DNA of 64,000 bases from positions 62,001 to 126,000 of the forward strand of contig JAFGCX010000011.1 in assembly GCA_016932415.1 (NCBI GenBank), in the 5' to 3' direction. Positions 28,011 through 36,996 of the stretch are shown here, piece by piece. A program made the translations under genes and the position numbers. Below the pieces are notes generated by a model. The model did not search any database. It was not told the DNA's origin and was given only the letters and a program-made list of their open reading frames with translations. Each line of letters starts with the position of its first letter. The first letter of the stretch is position 1. Source of the DNA: Candidatus Krumholzibacteriota bacterium. GTDB taxonomy: Bacteria; Krumholzibacteriota; Krumholzibacteriia; Krumholzibacteriales; Krumholzibacteriaceae.

Positions 28011-30476
28011 ATGAATCACAGGGGCATCGCGTTCCTTACAATCCTGCTTGTTCTTTCCTTTTCTTCCACACCTGCCGGCGCCTTATGGCATCAGGGGGGG
28101 AATCTGATCTGCGACGAAGTCTCTACCCAACGCTATATTCAGTCGGCTCCCGACGGAGCGGGAAATATCTATCTCGTTTGGGAAGATTACCGCTCGGGGA
28201 GCGGGCCCGACATCTACGCGCAGATGATCGACAATCGCGGCAACGAACTGTGGACTTCAGGGGGGATCGCCATCGCCACAGGGACGCCGAACCAGTGGGA
28301 ACCGCTCATAACAGGTGACGGGGCTGGCGGAGCGATCATCGTATGGGAAGATTTCGAGACAGGTCCCGTTTATGGCATCAAAGCCCAGAAAATCGATGCC
28401 GATGGAACTCCGCAGTGGACTGCCGGCGGGGTGACTCTCCTTAGCGGTTCATCGGGCTATACCGACCTTAAGCTCATCTCAGACCTGACAGGCGGTGTCA
28501 TCGTCGCGTGGTACAGCTCCGTATCGGGAAATTACGATATCTACGCGCAGAGGGCCGACTCGGACGGCACGGTGATGTGGGGAGCGAGCGGCACTTCTCC
28601 ATGCACCGAGACATCTATACAGCAACAGCCAGAACTCTGCCCCGACGGAACAGGCGGAGCGATCATCGCCTGGATGGACAGCCGCAACGGCAATCTCGAC
28701 GTATACGCGAGAAGGATCGGGCCTTCAGGTTCAATCTACTGGACATCGAACGGCGTGCCGATATGCACGCAGACCGCTTCACAGTCCGTCAATTCCGTGG
28801 TCGGGGATGGAGGCGGCGGGGCGATAATCATCTGGCAGGACTTAAGAAACGGAACGAGTGATATCTTCGCCCAGCGCGTCTCAAGTGGCGGAGTGGCGCA
28901 GTGGTCGTCTAACGGACTCCCTGTCTGCCTCGCCTCCGGGAATCAGAATAACCCTGGCGGAGTGTCTGACGGAAGCGGCGGCGCCGTAATCGCCTGGTCG
29001 GACGACCGGACGACCAATACAGATATCTACGCGCAGAGGATCGACCCTGACGGTACGGGGCTATGGACTTCGGACGGAGTAGCCGTATGCACTGAAAGGC
29101 ACATGCAAACCGGCCCGAAGCTCATCATTTCCGAGAACGGGAATATAATCATAGGATGGACAGATTGCAGGCTTATCGAATATACACATTACGCACAGAT
29201 GCTCGACCTTTCCGGCTCGGCGCATTGGGCGACGAACGGAGTCCACGCCGGGCACACCACATACAGGACATCGGCCTTCGACATGTCCCCAGACGGCGAA
29301 GGGGGAGTTATCTTTTCGTGGGATTCCTATTATTCAAGCACTTACGACTTAATGGCCCAGAGGGTCGAGCGCAATGGATACTGGGGATACCCCTCCCCCG
29401 TGATCGCCGACATCCGCGACATACCGGGAGATCAGGGGGGCTCGGTCGATCTCGCCTGGTACGCCAGCAGGCTCGATCCCTGGCCGGCAATGGCGATATC
29501 GCATTATACCGTCTGGAGGGCGATAAGCCACCCCGACGCGATCCTTCTTGCGAGCCGCGGAGCAACGATCATCGAATCGATATCGGAGATAGCCCCGCAG
29601 AAGGATCGGGACTTTTCCGCGGAAGAGTTGAGCAGATCAACATCTCTCCCCTCCCCGCCGGATATCATAAGAAGCGAAATGGCCGGCAGTACGACGATTT
29701 TCTGGAAGATGATCTCGATGATTGACGCGTACTACCTCGATTCCTATTCGGAGGTCGCAGCCACCCTCTTCGACTCTACCTCGGCGTCGGATGAGAACCA
29801 TTACTTCCAGGTGATCGCGCATTCCGGCGTCCCGTCGGAATTCTGGATCTCCGAAACAGACAGCGGGTACTCTGTCGATAACCTCGCGCCGGTAGTCCCC
29901 CTCGGCCTGGCCGGAGAACAGTCGTATTCTCCCGAAGGGATCGTACTCACCTGGGACCCCAATACCGAAACGGATCTCTCAGGATACAGGATATATAGAG
30001 GACTCACCGATGATTTCGAGCCGGGACCGGGAAACCTGGTGGCAAGCATCCCCGATACTGTATATATGGATGATGGCTGGTCATGGGAAGATGAATGGTT
30101 CTACAAGCTTGCCGCCGTCGATATACACGGGAACGAAAGCGGCTATGCCCTGCTCGCTCCTTCGGGGATAACCGGAGAAGATATCCCCGACGCCCCGCTG
30201 GCGACATTCCTCGCTCAGAACTACCCCAACCCCTTCAATCCGACGACGACCATCAGGTTCGGGTTGAAAAAAGCGGGGCATGTCTCGCTGAGGGTCTACG
30301 ACGCGGCAGGAAGGCTCGTCCGGGAGATGATAGACAGGGAGATGCCGGCAGGAGACCACGCTGAACCATGGGATGGCCTGGCTGATGACGGCAGTGTCGC
30401 CGCGAGCGGGATGTATTTCTACCGCCTTGTGACATCGTCATTTGCGGAAACAAGAAAAATGGTGATGCTGAGATGA
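28011..30476 (+). CDS. Secreted beta-propeller-like repeat protein with FlgD-like tail
   Basis: An 821-residue protein with a signal peptide (about 1-24, ending TPAGALW). Residues about 30-450 hold seven or eight repeats of roughly 50 residues with the pattern (I/V)YAQR-(I/V)D-x-DG-x-x-x-W-x-x-x-G-(V/I)-x-(V/I)-C and a GGAIIAW strand, for example QRIDPDGTGLWTSDGVAVC. This spacing suggests a beta-propeller blade. A fibronectin-III-like segment (about 630-700, VPLGLAGEQSYSPEGIVLTW) precedes the C-terminal FlgD Ig-like tail LAQNYPNPFNPTTTIRFGLK ... RKMVMLR. It should be exported and anchored or released at the surface; ligand unknown. ATG 28011 follows GGAAGGGGG. It has its own promoter and its neighbours are unrelated membrane proteins. 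Confidence 0.78.
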   Translation: MNHRGIAFLTILLVLSFSSTPAGALWHQGGNLICDEVSTQRYIQSAPDGAGNIYLVWEDYRSGSGPDIYAQMIDNRGNELWTSGGIAIATGTPNQWEPLITGDGAGGAIIVWEDFETGPVYGIKAQKIDADGTPQWTAGGVTLLSGSSGYTDLKLISDLTGGVIVAWYSSVSGNYDIYAQRADSDGTVMWGASGTSPCTETSIQQQPELCPDGTGGAIIAWMDSRNGNLDVYARRIGPSGSIYWTSNGVPICTQTASQSVNSVVGDGGGGAIIIWQDLRNGTSDIFAQRVSSGGVAQWSSNGLPVCLASGNQNNPGGVSDGSGGAVIAWSDDRTTNTDIYAQRIDPDGTGLWTSDGVAVCTERHMQTGPKLIISENGNIIIGWTDCRLIEYTHYAQMLDLSGSAHWATNGVHAGHTTYRTSAFDMSPDGEGGVIFSWDSYYSSTYDLMAQRVERNGYWGYPSPVIADIRDIPGDQGGSVDLAWYASRLDPWPAMAISHYTVWRAISHPDAILLASRGATIIESISEIAPQKDRDFSAEELSRSTSLPSPPDIIRSEMAGSTTIFWKMISMIDAYYLDSYSEVAATLFDSTSASDENHYFQVIAHSGVPSEFWISETDSGYSVDNLAPVVPLGLAGEQSYSPEGIVLTWDPNTETDLSGYRIYRGLTDDFEPGPGNLVASIPDTVYMDDGWSWEDEWFYKLAAVDIHGNESGYALLAPSGITGEDIPDAPLATFLAQNYPNPFNPTTTIRFGLKKAGHVSLRVYDAAGRLVREMIDREMPAGDHAEPWDGLADDGSVAASGMYFYRLVTSSFAETRKMVMLR

Positions 30477-30551
30477 TCGAAGAGCGGATGAGATAGACCG
30501 GCCAAAGCCAGGCATGAAGAAGCTCGCGTACCGGCGATCCGTCAAGAGCCG

Positions 30552-30580
30552 TTGACATCGGCGGCTGTATAGTGTATACT
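30552..30580 (+). promoter_or_regulatory. Strong promoter of the GT-C gene
   Basis: A perfect TTGACA (30552-30557) and TATACT (30575-30580) are 17 bases apart, the best promoter match in the window. The element CTGTATAGT is present at its -10 region (30565) and again 43 bases downstream (30608), in the untranslated leader. Confidence 0.75.
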
Positions 30581-30622
30581 GGTCTTCTGATTGTAAATGA
30601 GAGGAACCTGTATAGTACACTG
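30565..30622 (+). repeat. Duplicated CTGTATAGT element at the GT-C promoter
   Basis: CTGTATAGTGTATACTG (30565-30581) overlaps the -10 box. A related copy CTGTATAGTACACTG is at 30608-30622. The shared nine bases are identical and the flanks are similar, so both could be operator half-sites. The distance of 43 bp is close to four helical turns. Confidence 0.4.
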
Positions 30623-30642
30623 CAGTAGAACTGGCGCGATCA

Positions 30643-32349
30643 ATGTCTAAAAACCTTTCAACGGCGCTGGGCGCGTGCCTTTTGCTCGTCGTTCTGTCGT
30701 TTCATATATCCATCGCCTGGCAGGATTTCGGCACGCTTGCCGCAAACGGGTATCTCTATGACGACAGCTTCTATGCCTTTCAGATCGCGAGGAACATAGC
30801 TGGCGGAAACGGCATCTCCTTTGACAGCATTCATTCTACGACCGGGTTCCAGCCCCTTTATGTATTCATGCTCGTCCCAGTCTATATGCTCTGCGGAACG
30901 AGCTGCACAATCCCGATCCATGTCGCCCTTTCACTTCTGTCGATTTTTACAACATTTACGGCGCTTCTGATCTACAGGATCGCGAGAAGGTATGTCGCCC
31001 GCGCCGCGTCACTGGCAGCCGCGGGGCTCTGGGCGATCTCGCCTATCGTGACCAAACAGACGGCAAACGGACTTGAGACGGCGATCACGACTTTCATGAT
31101 AGCCCTGAGCATCTACTATTATCTTTCCCGAGTGCGTCCCGCGACCCGCCCCATATCCATCCGATTCTTCATTCTCGGCATATTTTTAGGCCTGACCGTT
31201 CTAAGCCGGATAGACAGCGTCTTCCTGGTCCTGACGATCCTTCTCGACTACCTTCTTCTGCTCAGGAAAAGAAAAAGTCCTGTTTCGGTGCTGCTCAGCC
31301 TTTCCCTCATCCCTCTTGGCGTGATCGTTCTCTACGGGCCCTGGCTTATCTTCAACTTCATGCAGAGCGGAAGCGCGCTTCAGGACAGCGGCACCGCCAC
31401 GCGCTACCTTTCCCTTGCCTACGCGTCATATTTCGGGCAGGGCTCGAAGGATCTTTCCTCCGTCGGCCCCGATCCTTCATTTGTATGGTCGCAGGTGGTC
31501 CATTCAGTCTCGGCGATGAAGGTGATCCCGCCGCTTCATATCCTTTTCAGAATCATCGACAAGGCGGGCGGGGCGATCGATTCCTACAAGACTTTCCATT
31601 CGGCCGGTAATATCCTTGGATTCATTCTTCTTTTCGCCGGCATAATCAGCATTGCCAGATGGCGCAGGGAGAGAGGAAAAGCGCTCAGGCGGGAACTCGA
31701 TTTTCTTGTGCTCTTTTCGTTGCTCCTTCTCGCCTCGTATTCTTTTTACATATTCGGCACCTTTTTCTTCCTGCGATATTATTACCCGCTCTATTTTCTC
31801 GCTTCGATCTATTCAGCCTTTTTTATCCAGGACTTATTCGACTGGGTCGGATCAAAGAAGCTTCTCGTCCGCAGGCTCTCTTTTTCTTCGGGGCTTGCCT
31901 ATCTCCTTCTTTTCGTGGCTTTTTCCCTTTCCCAGGCGTACAGGTCCCGCCCCGTATATCCCTTTTACGATATAGCCGGCTGGATAGAGGAGAACACGTC
32001 GGCAGAAGACAGGATAGGAGTCTTTCAGGCGGGGACAATAGGTTATCTCTGCGACAGGGAGGTCATAAACCTCGACGGCAAAGTCAACAGGGAAGCGCTG
32101 GCCGCCATGAAAACAGGCTGCCTCAGGGATTATATCATCAAGGAAGGTATAGACCTGGTCGTCGATCATTCCCAGATACTCGAGATCTTCCTCGCGCTGC
32201 CCTCCGGTGACGATTCCCCGATCCCGATCCTCAATGAGAGCGAAGAAAATTCGTCAGGCTGGATCGCCGTCCGCGCGGACAGATGCGGCAACCACATTCC
32301 TTCTGCCGGAACTGAGACCTCGAGCTCGCTGCTTCACCTCTGGAAATGA
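30643..32349 (+). CDS. GT-C family membrane glycosyltransferase (ArnT/PMT-like)
   Basis: A 568-residue membrane protein with about 10-11 helices and a short soluble C-terminus. The first periplasmic loop has YDDSFYAFQIARNIAGGNG (about residues 37-55), with the double aspartate that in GT-C enzymes binds the lipid-linked sugar donor, and TTGFQPLYVF just after. These are typical of undecaprenyl-phosphate-sugar-dependent transferases. The C-terminal part (GVFQAGTIGYLCDREVINLDG) is also common to this group. It should add a sugar to a surface polymer or lipid on the outer side of the inner membrane; donor and acceptor unknown. It has its own strong promoter, 63 bases of leader and no clear ribosome-binding site. 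The convergent MATE gene ends 67 bases downstream. Confidence 0.75.
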   Translation: MSKNLSTALGACLLLVVLSFHISIAWQDFGTLAANGYLYDDSFYAFQIARNIAGGNGISFDSIHSTTGFQPLYVFMLVPVYMLCGTSCTIPIHVALSLLSIFTTFTALLIYRIARRYVARAASLAAAGLWAISPIVTKQTANGLETAITTFMIALSIYYYLSRVRPATRPISIRFFILGIFLGLTVLSRIDSVFLVLTILLDYLLLLRKRKSPVSVLLSLSLIPLGVIVLYGPWLIFNFMQSGSALQDSGTATRYLSLAYASYFGQGSKDLSSVGPDPSFVWSQVVHSVSAMKVIPPLHILFRIIDKAGGAIDSYKTFHSAGNILGFILLFAGIISIARWRRERGKALRRELDFLVLFSLLLLASYSFYIFGTFFFLRYYYPLYFLASIYSAFFIQDLFDWVGSKKLLVRRLSFSSGLAYLLLFVAFSLSQAYRSRPVYPFYDIAGWIEENTSAEDRIGVFQAGTIGYLCDREVINLDGKVNREALAAMKTGCLRDYIIKEGIDLVVDHSQILEIFLALPSGDDSPIPILNESEENSSGWIAVRADRCGNHIPSAGTETSSSLLHLWK

Positions 32350-32416
32350 CCCGGGGAAATCTCTTTCATCTTCCGGGGCCACCCGCTGCTGCCAGTTAAA
32401 GATTGCGCTTCCAGTA

Positions 32417-33844
32417 TCACGCGGCCCAGTCATCCTCTTCGACTTTCCTTACCTGGAGCCACAGCACGCTGCGGGAAATGACGCCGGAGAGCAAATAAGC
32501 CGTCGCTATCCCCGCAAAGATCCCCGTCAGGCCAAAAAATCTTGCCCCCACCCACGCCAGGGGCACTGTCAGAATAAAGACCTGCGCCGCGCCAAGGGCG
32601 GCCGCCTGCAAAGGCCTGTTCAGTACGTTTAGGACTCCCGTTACGAGATGGAAAATTCCGAGTGAAAAATACGCCGCCGGAACGACCCTCAGGTAAAGGA
32701 CGATCCCTTCTACGACTTCCTGGTCTTTAGTGAATATCATGGCGATCGGCCTGGCGAAAAGGGCGAGAAGGGCGAATGCTCCAGCCCCCCACATAACGGC
32801 AAAACGGTTGCTCAGGATTATACCTCTTCTCAGCCTGTCGAATCTGCCTGCTCCCCAGTTCTGCCCGACGAAAGGGGCAAGGACCGAGGAGAGGGCCATT
32901 ATGATCGCGATGGCGAAAAATTCTATCCTGTTGGCGACGCCGAGCGCGGCAACCGCTTTAGGACCGAAGACGGCGATTATCCCCGTAATGATCCCCAACC
33001 CGATCGGCACTACCATTCTCGTCCCGGCAGCTGGAAGAGCTATGTAGAGGATCCTCTTCCATGAATCGAGCAACACCGGCAGGGATGGCCTCTCGAAGGT
33101 AATCATCTTTTTCTTTTTATAGATCACCAGGAAAGAGACGATAAAGGTCGTCATTCTGGCTATGACGGTGGCGAGCGCCGCGCCTTTCAGACCGAGCCGT
33201 GGGAATATCCACGGGCCGAATATAAGGAGCGGGTCGAGGACGACATTGACAGCGACCGCGGTGAGCATGATCTTCATCGGGGTCCTGGTATCCCCCGTAG
33301 CCCTGATCGAGTTGTTGCTGACCATAGGAAAGACTACGAATATGAGGCCGAAATACCAGATCAGCATATATTCCCTGACCATCGTGAGGACCTCTCCACT
33401 GGCCCCGAGCCTGCCGAAGACAAAGTCTATCGTGAGAAATCCCGCCACCGTAAGCACGGCGACGCTTGCCAGCGAGAGTATCAGGCCGTCGGTCGTCAGC
33501 CGCTGGACCTGTTTCCAGTCCCCTTCTCCTATAGCTTTGGATATTACCGATGCCGATCCTATCCCGATCCCCAGAGCGAAGCGCGTGAGCACGAGCACTA
33601 CGGGGAGTGTGAAGCCGAGAGCGGCGAGCTGCATTGTTCCAAGGCGGGCAATAAAAAAGGTGTCGGTGAGATTGAACGCCACCATCGCCACTATCCCCAC
33701 AGTCATCGGCATGGTGAGCCTGGCAAGAGTCCTCCCTATAGCTCCTTCAGTCAGAACTGCCCTTACGATCCCTCTCCCCCCTCTTCCGTCCTGTATTTCG
33801 CCTTTTTGCTGCCGCTGTAAATATCGTATCTCTGGTAGCGGCAT
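32417..33844 (-). CDS. MATE family efflux transporter
   Basis: A protein of about 475 residues with 12 hydrophobic helices in two repeats. Family marks include LTEGAIGRTLARLTMPMTVG at the N-terminus, FIARLGTMQLAALGF, and the second-half equivalent VAALGVANRIEF. MATE proteins export drugs, metabolites or lipid-linked compounds using Na+ or H+ gradients; the substrate here is unknown. The start is uncertain: the family usually begins a few residues before LTEG, but no ATG, GTG or TTG is available there. The nearest in-frame ATG, at 33844, makes an 82-base overlap with the preceding methyltransferase gene and adds about 36 residues. A GGGGGGAGAGGG run just before an ATC codon at the junction may be the true ribosome-binding site, implying a rare start codon. 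It is the last gene of its operon. Confidence 0.85.
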   Translation of the reverse strand: MPLPEIRYLQRQQKGEIQDGRGGRGIVRAVLTEGAIGRTLARLTMPMTVGIVAMVAFNLTDTFFIARLGTMQLAALGFTLPVVLVLTRFALGIGIGSASVISKAIGEGDWKQVQRLTTDGLILSLASVAVLTVAGFLTIDFVFGRLGASGEVLTMVREYMLIWYFGLIFVVFPMVSNNSIRATGDTRTPMKIMLTAVAVNVVLDPLLIFGPWIFPRLGLKGAALATVIARMTTFIVSFLVIYKKKKMITFERPSLPVLLDSWKRILYIALPAAGTRMVVPIGLGIITGIIAVFGPKAVAALGVANRIEFFAIAIIMALSSVLAPFVGQNWGAGRFDRLRRGIILSNRFAVMWGAGAFALLALFARPIAMIFTKDQEVVEGIVLYLRVVPAAYFSLGIFHLVTGVLNVLNRPLQAAALGAAQVFILTVPLAWVGARFFGLTGIFAGIATAYLLSGVISRSVLWLQVRKVEEDDWAA

Positions 33845-34938
33845 TCGATCGGTCCGTTGAAGAGCTTTATCTTCTTTGACGCGCGAAGCCCCACTGATTT
33901 GAGAGCTTCGAGATTGGAACTGATGATCCACGCCTCGTACCCTTCATATCGGGATTTGAGCGTATCGCCGATACTTTTGTAGAAAAGAGCTATCTGTTCT
34001 GCTCCGAGTCGTTTGCCGTACGGTGGATTGGAGACCAATATTCCCGGCCCCTCCGGCGGCTCGATATCAGTGACGCCGCCCTGGCGAAGTTCGATGAGCC
34101 CGGAAAGCCCGGCGCGCTCGATATTGTTTCTCGCCATCTTTAAAACGCCTTTCGAGATATCCGATCCGACGACCGCGCGGCGCGTCTTTCCAGCTACTTT
34201 AGACGCAAGTTCCTTCATGATCTTTTTATACAGCGCGCTGTCGAAATCTTTCCATCTTTGAAACCCGAATTTTTTTCTCGACAACCCTGGCGCTATCGAA
34301 GCGGAGATCATCGCCGCTTCGATCACGATCGTTCCCGATCCGCATAGAGGATCGATAAAACTTCTCGAACCGTCATACCCGGCAAGCATCACCATCCCTG
34401 CGGCGAGCACTTCGTTTATCGGCGCCGCCGACCCCTCGAGCCGGTATCCCCTCCGGTGGAGAGGGGCCCCTGAACTGTCCAGCGATATCGCGCATTCGTC
34501 GGCGTCGATGTGCAGGTTGATCCTCAAATCGGGATCTTCCCTGTCGACCGAGGGACGTCTTCCATAGCGATCCCTGAACTGATCGACGACAGCATCCTTG
34601 ATCCTGAGCGCGGCGAATTTTGAATGGGTGAAATATTTCGAGTGGACTACGGAATCTACCGCCAGAGTACCGTTTTTGTCCAGATGTTCCTTCCAGTCTA
34701 TGTCGCGGGCGATCTCGTAGAGTCTCTTTTCATCGCGTACCTTGAAGCTTTTCACCGGAATGAGAAGCCTTGAACAGGTCCGAAGGGAAAGATTGGCCCT
34801 GTAAAGAAGCTCTTTGTCCCCCATGAAAGAAACGGCCCGGTTAAGAAGCTTTATTTCTTTGGCGCCAATACTTTCGAGTTCTCCCGCGAGAATGGGCTCA
34901 AGCCCGAAAAGGGTCGTTGCCGTTATTTCATTATTCAT
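33763..34938 (-). CDS. THUMP-domain RNA methyltransferase (RlmL/Trm14-like)
   Basis: A 391-residue protein with an N-terminal ferredoxin-like and THUMP region (about 1-160; ATTLFGLEPILAGELESIGA, RIKDAVVDQFRDRYGRRP). A Rossmann methyltransferase domain follows. The catalytic NPPY appears as ILVSNPPYGKRLG (about 305-317), and the SAM-binding part as FIDPLCGSGTIVIEAAM. NPPY marks N-methylation of a base, so the product is probably an N2-methylguanosine in 23S rRNA or a tRNA (RlmL N-terminal half, YpsC or Trm14 group). The exact target cannot be read from sequence. It lies 31 bases after pdxJ and overlaps the MATE gene. Confidence 0.9.
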   Translation of the reverse strand: MNNEITATTLFGLEPILAGELESIGAKEIKLLNRAVSFMGDKELLYRANLSLRTCSRLLIPVKSFKVRDEKRLYEIARDIDWKEHLDKNGTLAVDSVVHSKYFTHSKFAALRIKDAVVDQFRDRYGRRPSVDREDPDLRINLHIDADECAISLDSSGAPLHRRGYRLEGSAAPINEVLAAGMVMLAGYDGSRSFIDPLCGSGTIVIEAAMISASIAPGLSRKKFGFQRWKDFDSALYKKIMKELASKVAGKTRRAVVGSDISKGVLKMARNNIERAGLSGLIELRQGGVTDIEPPEGPGILVSNPPYGKRLGAEQIALFYKSIGDTLKSRYEGYEAWIISSNLEALKSVGLRASKKIKLFNGPIECRYQRYDIYSGSKKAKYRTEEGGEGS

Positions 34939-34969
34939 TTATCACCGGTCGATCCTGCCATCGCCGCCC

Positions 34970-35689
34970 CTAGCGGCGTAAAAGTCCGACCATCTCCCTG
35001 ACGGCATTCTCTATGCCGACGAAGACAGCTCTTGAGATGATACTGTGGCCGATATTAAGCTCCTCTATTTTTTCGATCTTCACGATCGGGTGGATATTAT
35101 GATAGGTCAGACCGTGCCCCGCGTGGATATGAAGCCCGTATTTCGCCCCGGCAGAGGCAGCATCGACTATATCTTTCAGGGCGGCCTCGACAGTTCCCCT
35201 CGTCGCGTTGGCGTATTCGCCGGTATGTATCTCGATAGCGTCGAAACCCAGCCTCGAAGCTTCCTTTATCTGGTCCCTGTCAGGCCCTATAAAAGCGGCC
35301 GTTTTGATCCCTCCTTCTTTCAGCGCCCTTACGATCCCGGCATATTTCTCCGCCCCGCGGATCAGGTCCAGCCCCCCTTCTGTCGTCACCTCTTCGCGCC
35401 TTTCCGGCACCAGGGTGACCGAGTCCGGGTGCAGCGCCAGAGCGATCTCCTGCATCTCCGCGCTCGCCGCCATCTCAAGATTTACCAGGGTCTGGGCCAT
35501 CTCGCTGACCAGCCTGGCATCGCGGTTCTGGAAATGCCGCCTGTCTTCGCGCAGATGAAAGGTGATCTGGTCGGCCCCTCCCATCTCCGCCATCATCGCG
35601 GCGGTGACGGGATCAGGCTCCGTAGTCTTCCTCGCTTCGCGAAGCGTCGCGACATGATCGATATTCACTCCGAGCCTTATTCTTTTCAA
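34970..35689 (-). CDS. pdxJ: Pyridoxine 5'-phosphate synthase PdxJ
   Basis: Condenses 1-deoxyxylulose 5-phosphate with 3-amino-2-oxopropyl phosphate to form pyridoxine 5'-phosphate, the last ring-closing step of the DXP-dependent vitamin B6 pathway. The 239-residue length is usual. The N-terminal LGVNIDHVATLREAR, DQITFHLREDRRHFQNRD and the C-terminal LHIHAGHGLTYHNI are the main conserved blocks, with the active-site Glu in DAIEIHTGEYA. The partner gene pdxA is also in this window (49.6 kb), in another operon. The gene follows the deacetylase-like gene by 21 bases. Confidence 0.97.
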   Translation of the reverse strand: MKRIRLGVNIDHVATLREARKTTEPDPVTAAMMAEMGGADQITFHLREDRRHFQNRDARLVSEMAQTLVNLEMAASAEMQEIALALHPDSVTLVPERREEVTTEGGLDLIRGAEKYAGIVRALKEGGIKTAAFIGPDRDQIKEASRLGFDAIEIHTGEYANATRGTVEAALKDIVDAASAGAKYGLHIHAGHGLTYHNIHPIVKIEKIEELNIGHSIISRAVFVGIENAVREMVGLLRR

Positions 35690-35710
35690 CGTTCCTCCCC
35701 TTTCGGCCTT

Positions 35711-36913
35711 TTATTTCCCATCTTCGAGCATTTCCGACAAATATACCATTTTTATCCCCCGCTTGCGCGATTCTTCGATCAACCAGACGAGTTCTTTCAG
35801 GCTGTCTCTTCTCACGTGCATTATAGCGGCTACCTTCCCCTTTCGAACAGCCATTGAAAGAAGTTTTTTCATGTTTTCCCTGGTGTTTTCCTTTTTGTTA
35901 TCGAGAAAGAGATCATTTCTGCCACTTCTCACCCCGACATCGACGGCAACTTCGGCGACTACCGATCCTGGCGAAGTCAGGCTGTCGAAAAAGAAAAGCC
36001 TCTCCCTGCGGCAGACTCTGAGCACAGCCTCCATCACCCTCCGGTCGGCAGTGGCCCTTGAACCCATGTGGTTGTTTATTCCGGATACGCCCGGCGTATC
36101 TCTCAGGGCCCTGGCGACTATATCCTCTATCTGCGCCTCTCCCATGGAGACCCGGACAAGCGGTATGTCGCCGACATCGTCAGCGTCCTTCTCCGGTTCC
36201 ATCGGTAGATGGCAGAGGACCTGCTTTCCCGCTTCCCTGGCGAGCCTGCATATCTTTGAGGAATGCTTCAGCCCCGGGATGACTGTGACCGTCAACGGCG
36301 CCTTCAGCGCGAGGAAGTCCCTTACCAGGTTGTTGTTGAAAAAACCGAAATCGTCGACGACCACGGCTATCATCGGTCCGGCGCTCTCCGGCAGCGTATC
36401 TGCCTTCCTTGCTCTTTCCCGGCTGATATAGCACCTGTGGGTGACATGGCGCTTTGTCCCCACCACGATCTCTATCGAATAGTCCCTTTTAACTTCCCTG
36501 CCTGAACGTATAAAAGCTCCCGTCGATTCGACCGCCCTGTCGATCGCGGCGTTGACCTGGACGAGCGATGCTTCCCCGGGGATCTCGATCTGGACTGCGC
36601 TGGCGCAAAAAGGTTTTTTCCTTCCGTCCTCTTTTACTATCCTGATCTGTTCCCCGGCGATCCCGAGCCGGCTGGCCTGGTACCTTATCCTCTTGTCTAT
36701 TTCCTCCCGGACAGATTCAAAACGCGTGTTCAATGTTTTTTCGGGAACGACGAGATCGAGGTAATCAAGGATGAATACATTCCCTCTCGGTTCCTGAAAA
36801 AACCTGTAGAGGGCGAATATTATTATTGCAAGGGCGGCGAGGGAACAGGCAAACCTCCGGTCGAAGGCCCACGACGGCGACTGTCGTTTTTTTTTCGATT
36901 TTTTCCCAGCCAT
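35711..36913 (-). CDS. Divergent polysaccharide deacetylase family protein (YibQ-like)
   Basis: A 400-residue protein with a basic cytoplasmic N-terminus (GKKSKKKRQS) and one membrane anchor (about 22-40). The C-terminal half is a divergent polysaccharide deacetylase domain: AVVVDDFGFFNNN carries the DD pair of motif 1 and INNHMGSRATADRRVMEAVL is the most conserved block; LPMEPEKD and FFFDSLTSPGSV are also present. These proteins (COG2861, YibQ) keep several metal-binding positions of the NodB fold, but no activity is established. The enzyme would face the periplasm. It is the first gene of an operon with pdxJ, the methyltransferase and the MATE gene, behind the promoter at 36997-37026. The ATG has GGGGGA upstream. 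Confidence 0.82.
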   Translation of the reverse strand: MAGKKSKKKRQSPSWAFDRRFACSLAALAIIIFALYRFFQEPRGNVFILDYLDLVVPEKTLNTRFESVREEIDKRIRYQASRLGIAGEQIRIVKEDGRKKPFCASAVQIEIPGEASLVQVNAAIDRAVESTGAFIRSGREVKRDYSIEIVVGTKRHVTHRCYISRERARKADTLPESAGPMIAVVVDDFGFFNNNLVRDFLALKAPLTVTVIPGLKHSSKICRLAREAGKQVLCHLPMEPEKDADDVGDIPLVRVSMGEAQIEDIVARALRDTPGVSGINNHMGSRATADRRVMEAVLRVCRRERLFFFDSLTSPGSVVAEVAVDVGVRSGRNDLFLDNKKENTRENMKKLLSMAVRKGKVAAIMHVRRDSLKELVWLIEESRKRGIKMVYLSEMLEDGK

Positions 36914-36962
36914 CCCGGTCCCCCGTTATCTGTTCCTCGTGTCGGTTCCTGTTTCCGCGGGG

Positions 36963-36992
36963 CTGCCTTGCCGCAACCGCCGCGCAAGGCAG
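36963..36992 (-). promoter_or_regulatory. Perfect 9-bp hairpin at the transcription start of the deacetylase-pdxJ operon
   Basis: CTGCCTTGC and GCAAGGCAG (36984-36992 and 36963-36971) pair perfectly around a 12-base GC-rich loop. The stem begins within a few bases of the predicted transcription start, so the mRNA would begin with it. It may protect the RNA or bind a regulator; it lacks a T-run and is not a terminator. Confidence 0.45.
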
Positions 36993-36996
36993 GACT

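Noticed and set aside
32350-32416. Shared terminator between the convergent GT-C and MATE genes
   Set aside because: Repeats of CCCGG/CCGGG exist, but pairing is imperfect and no T-run is present on either strand.
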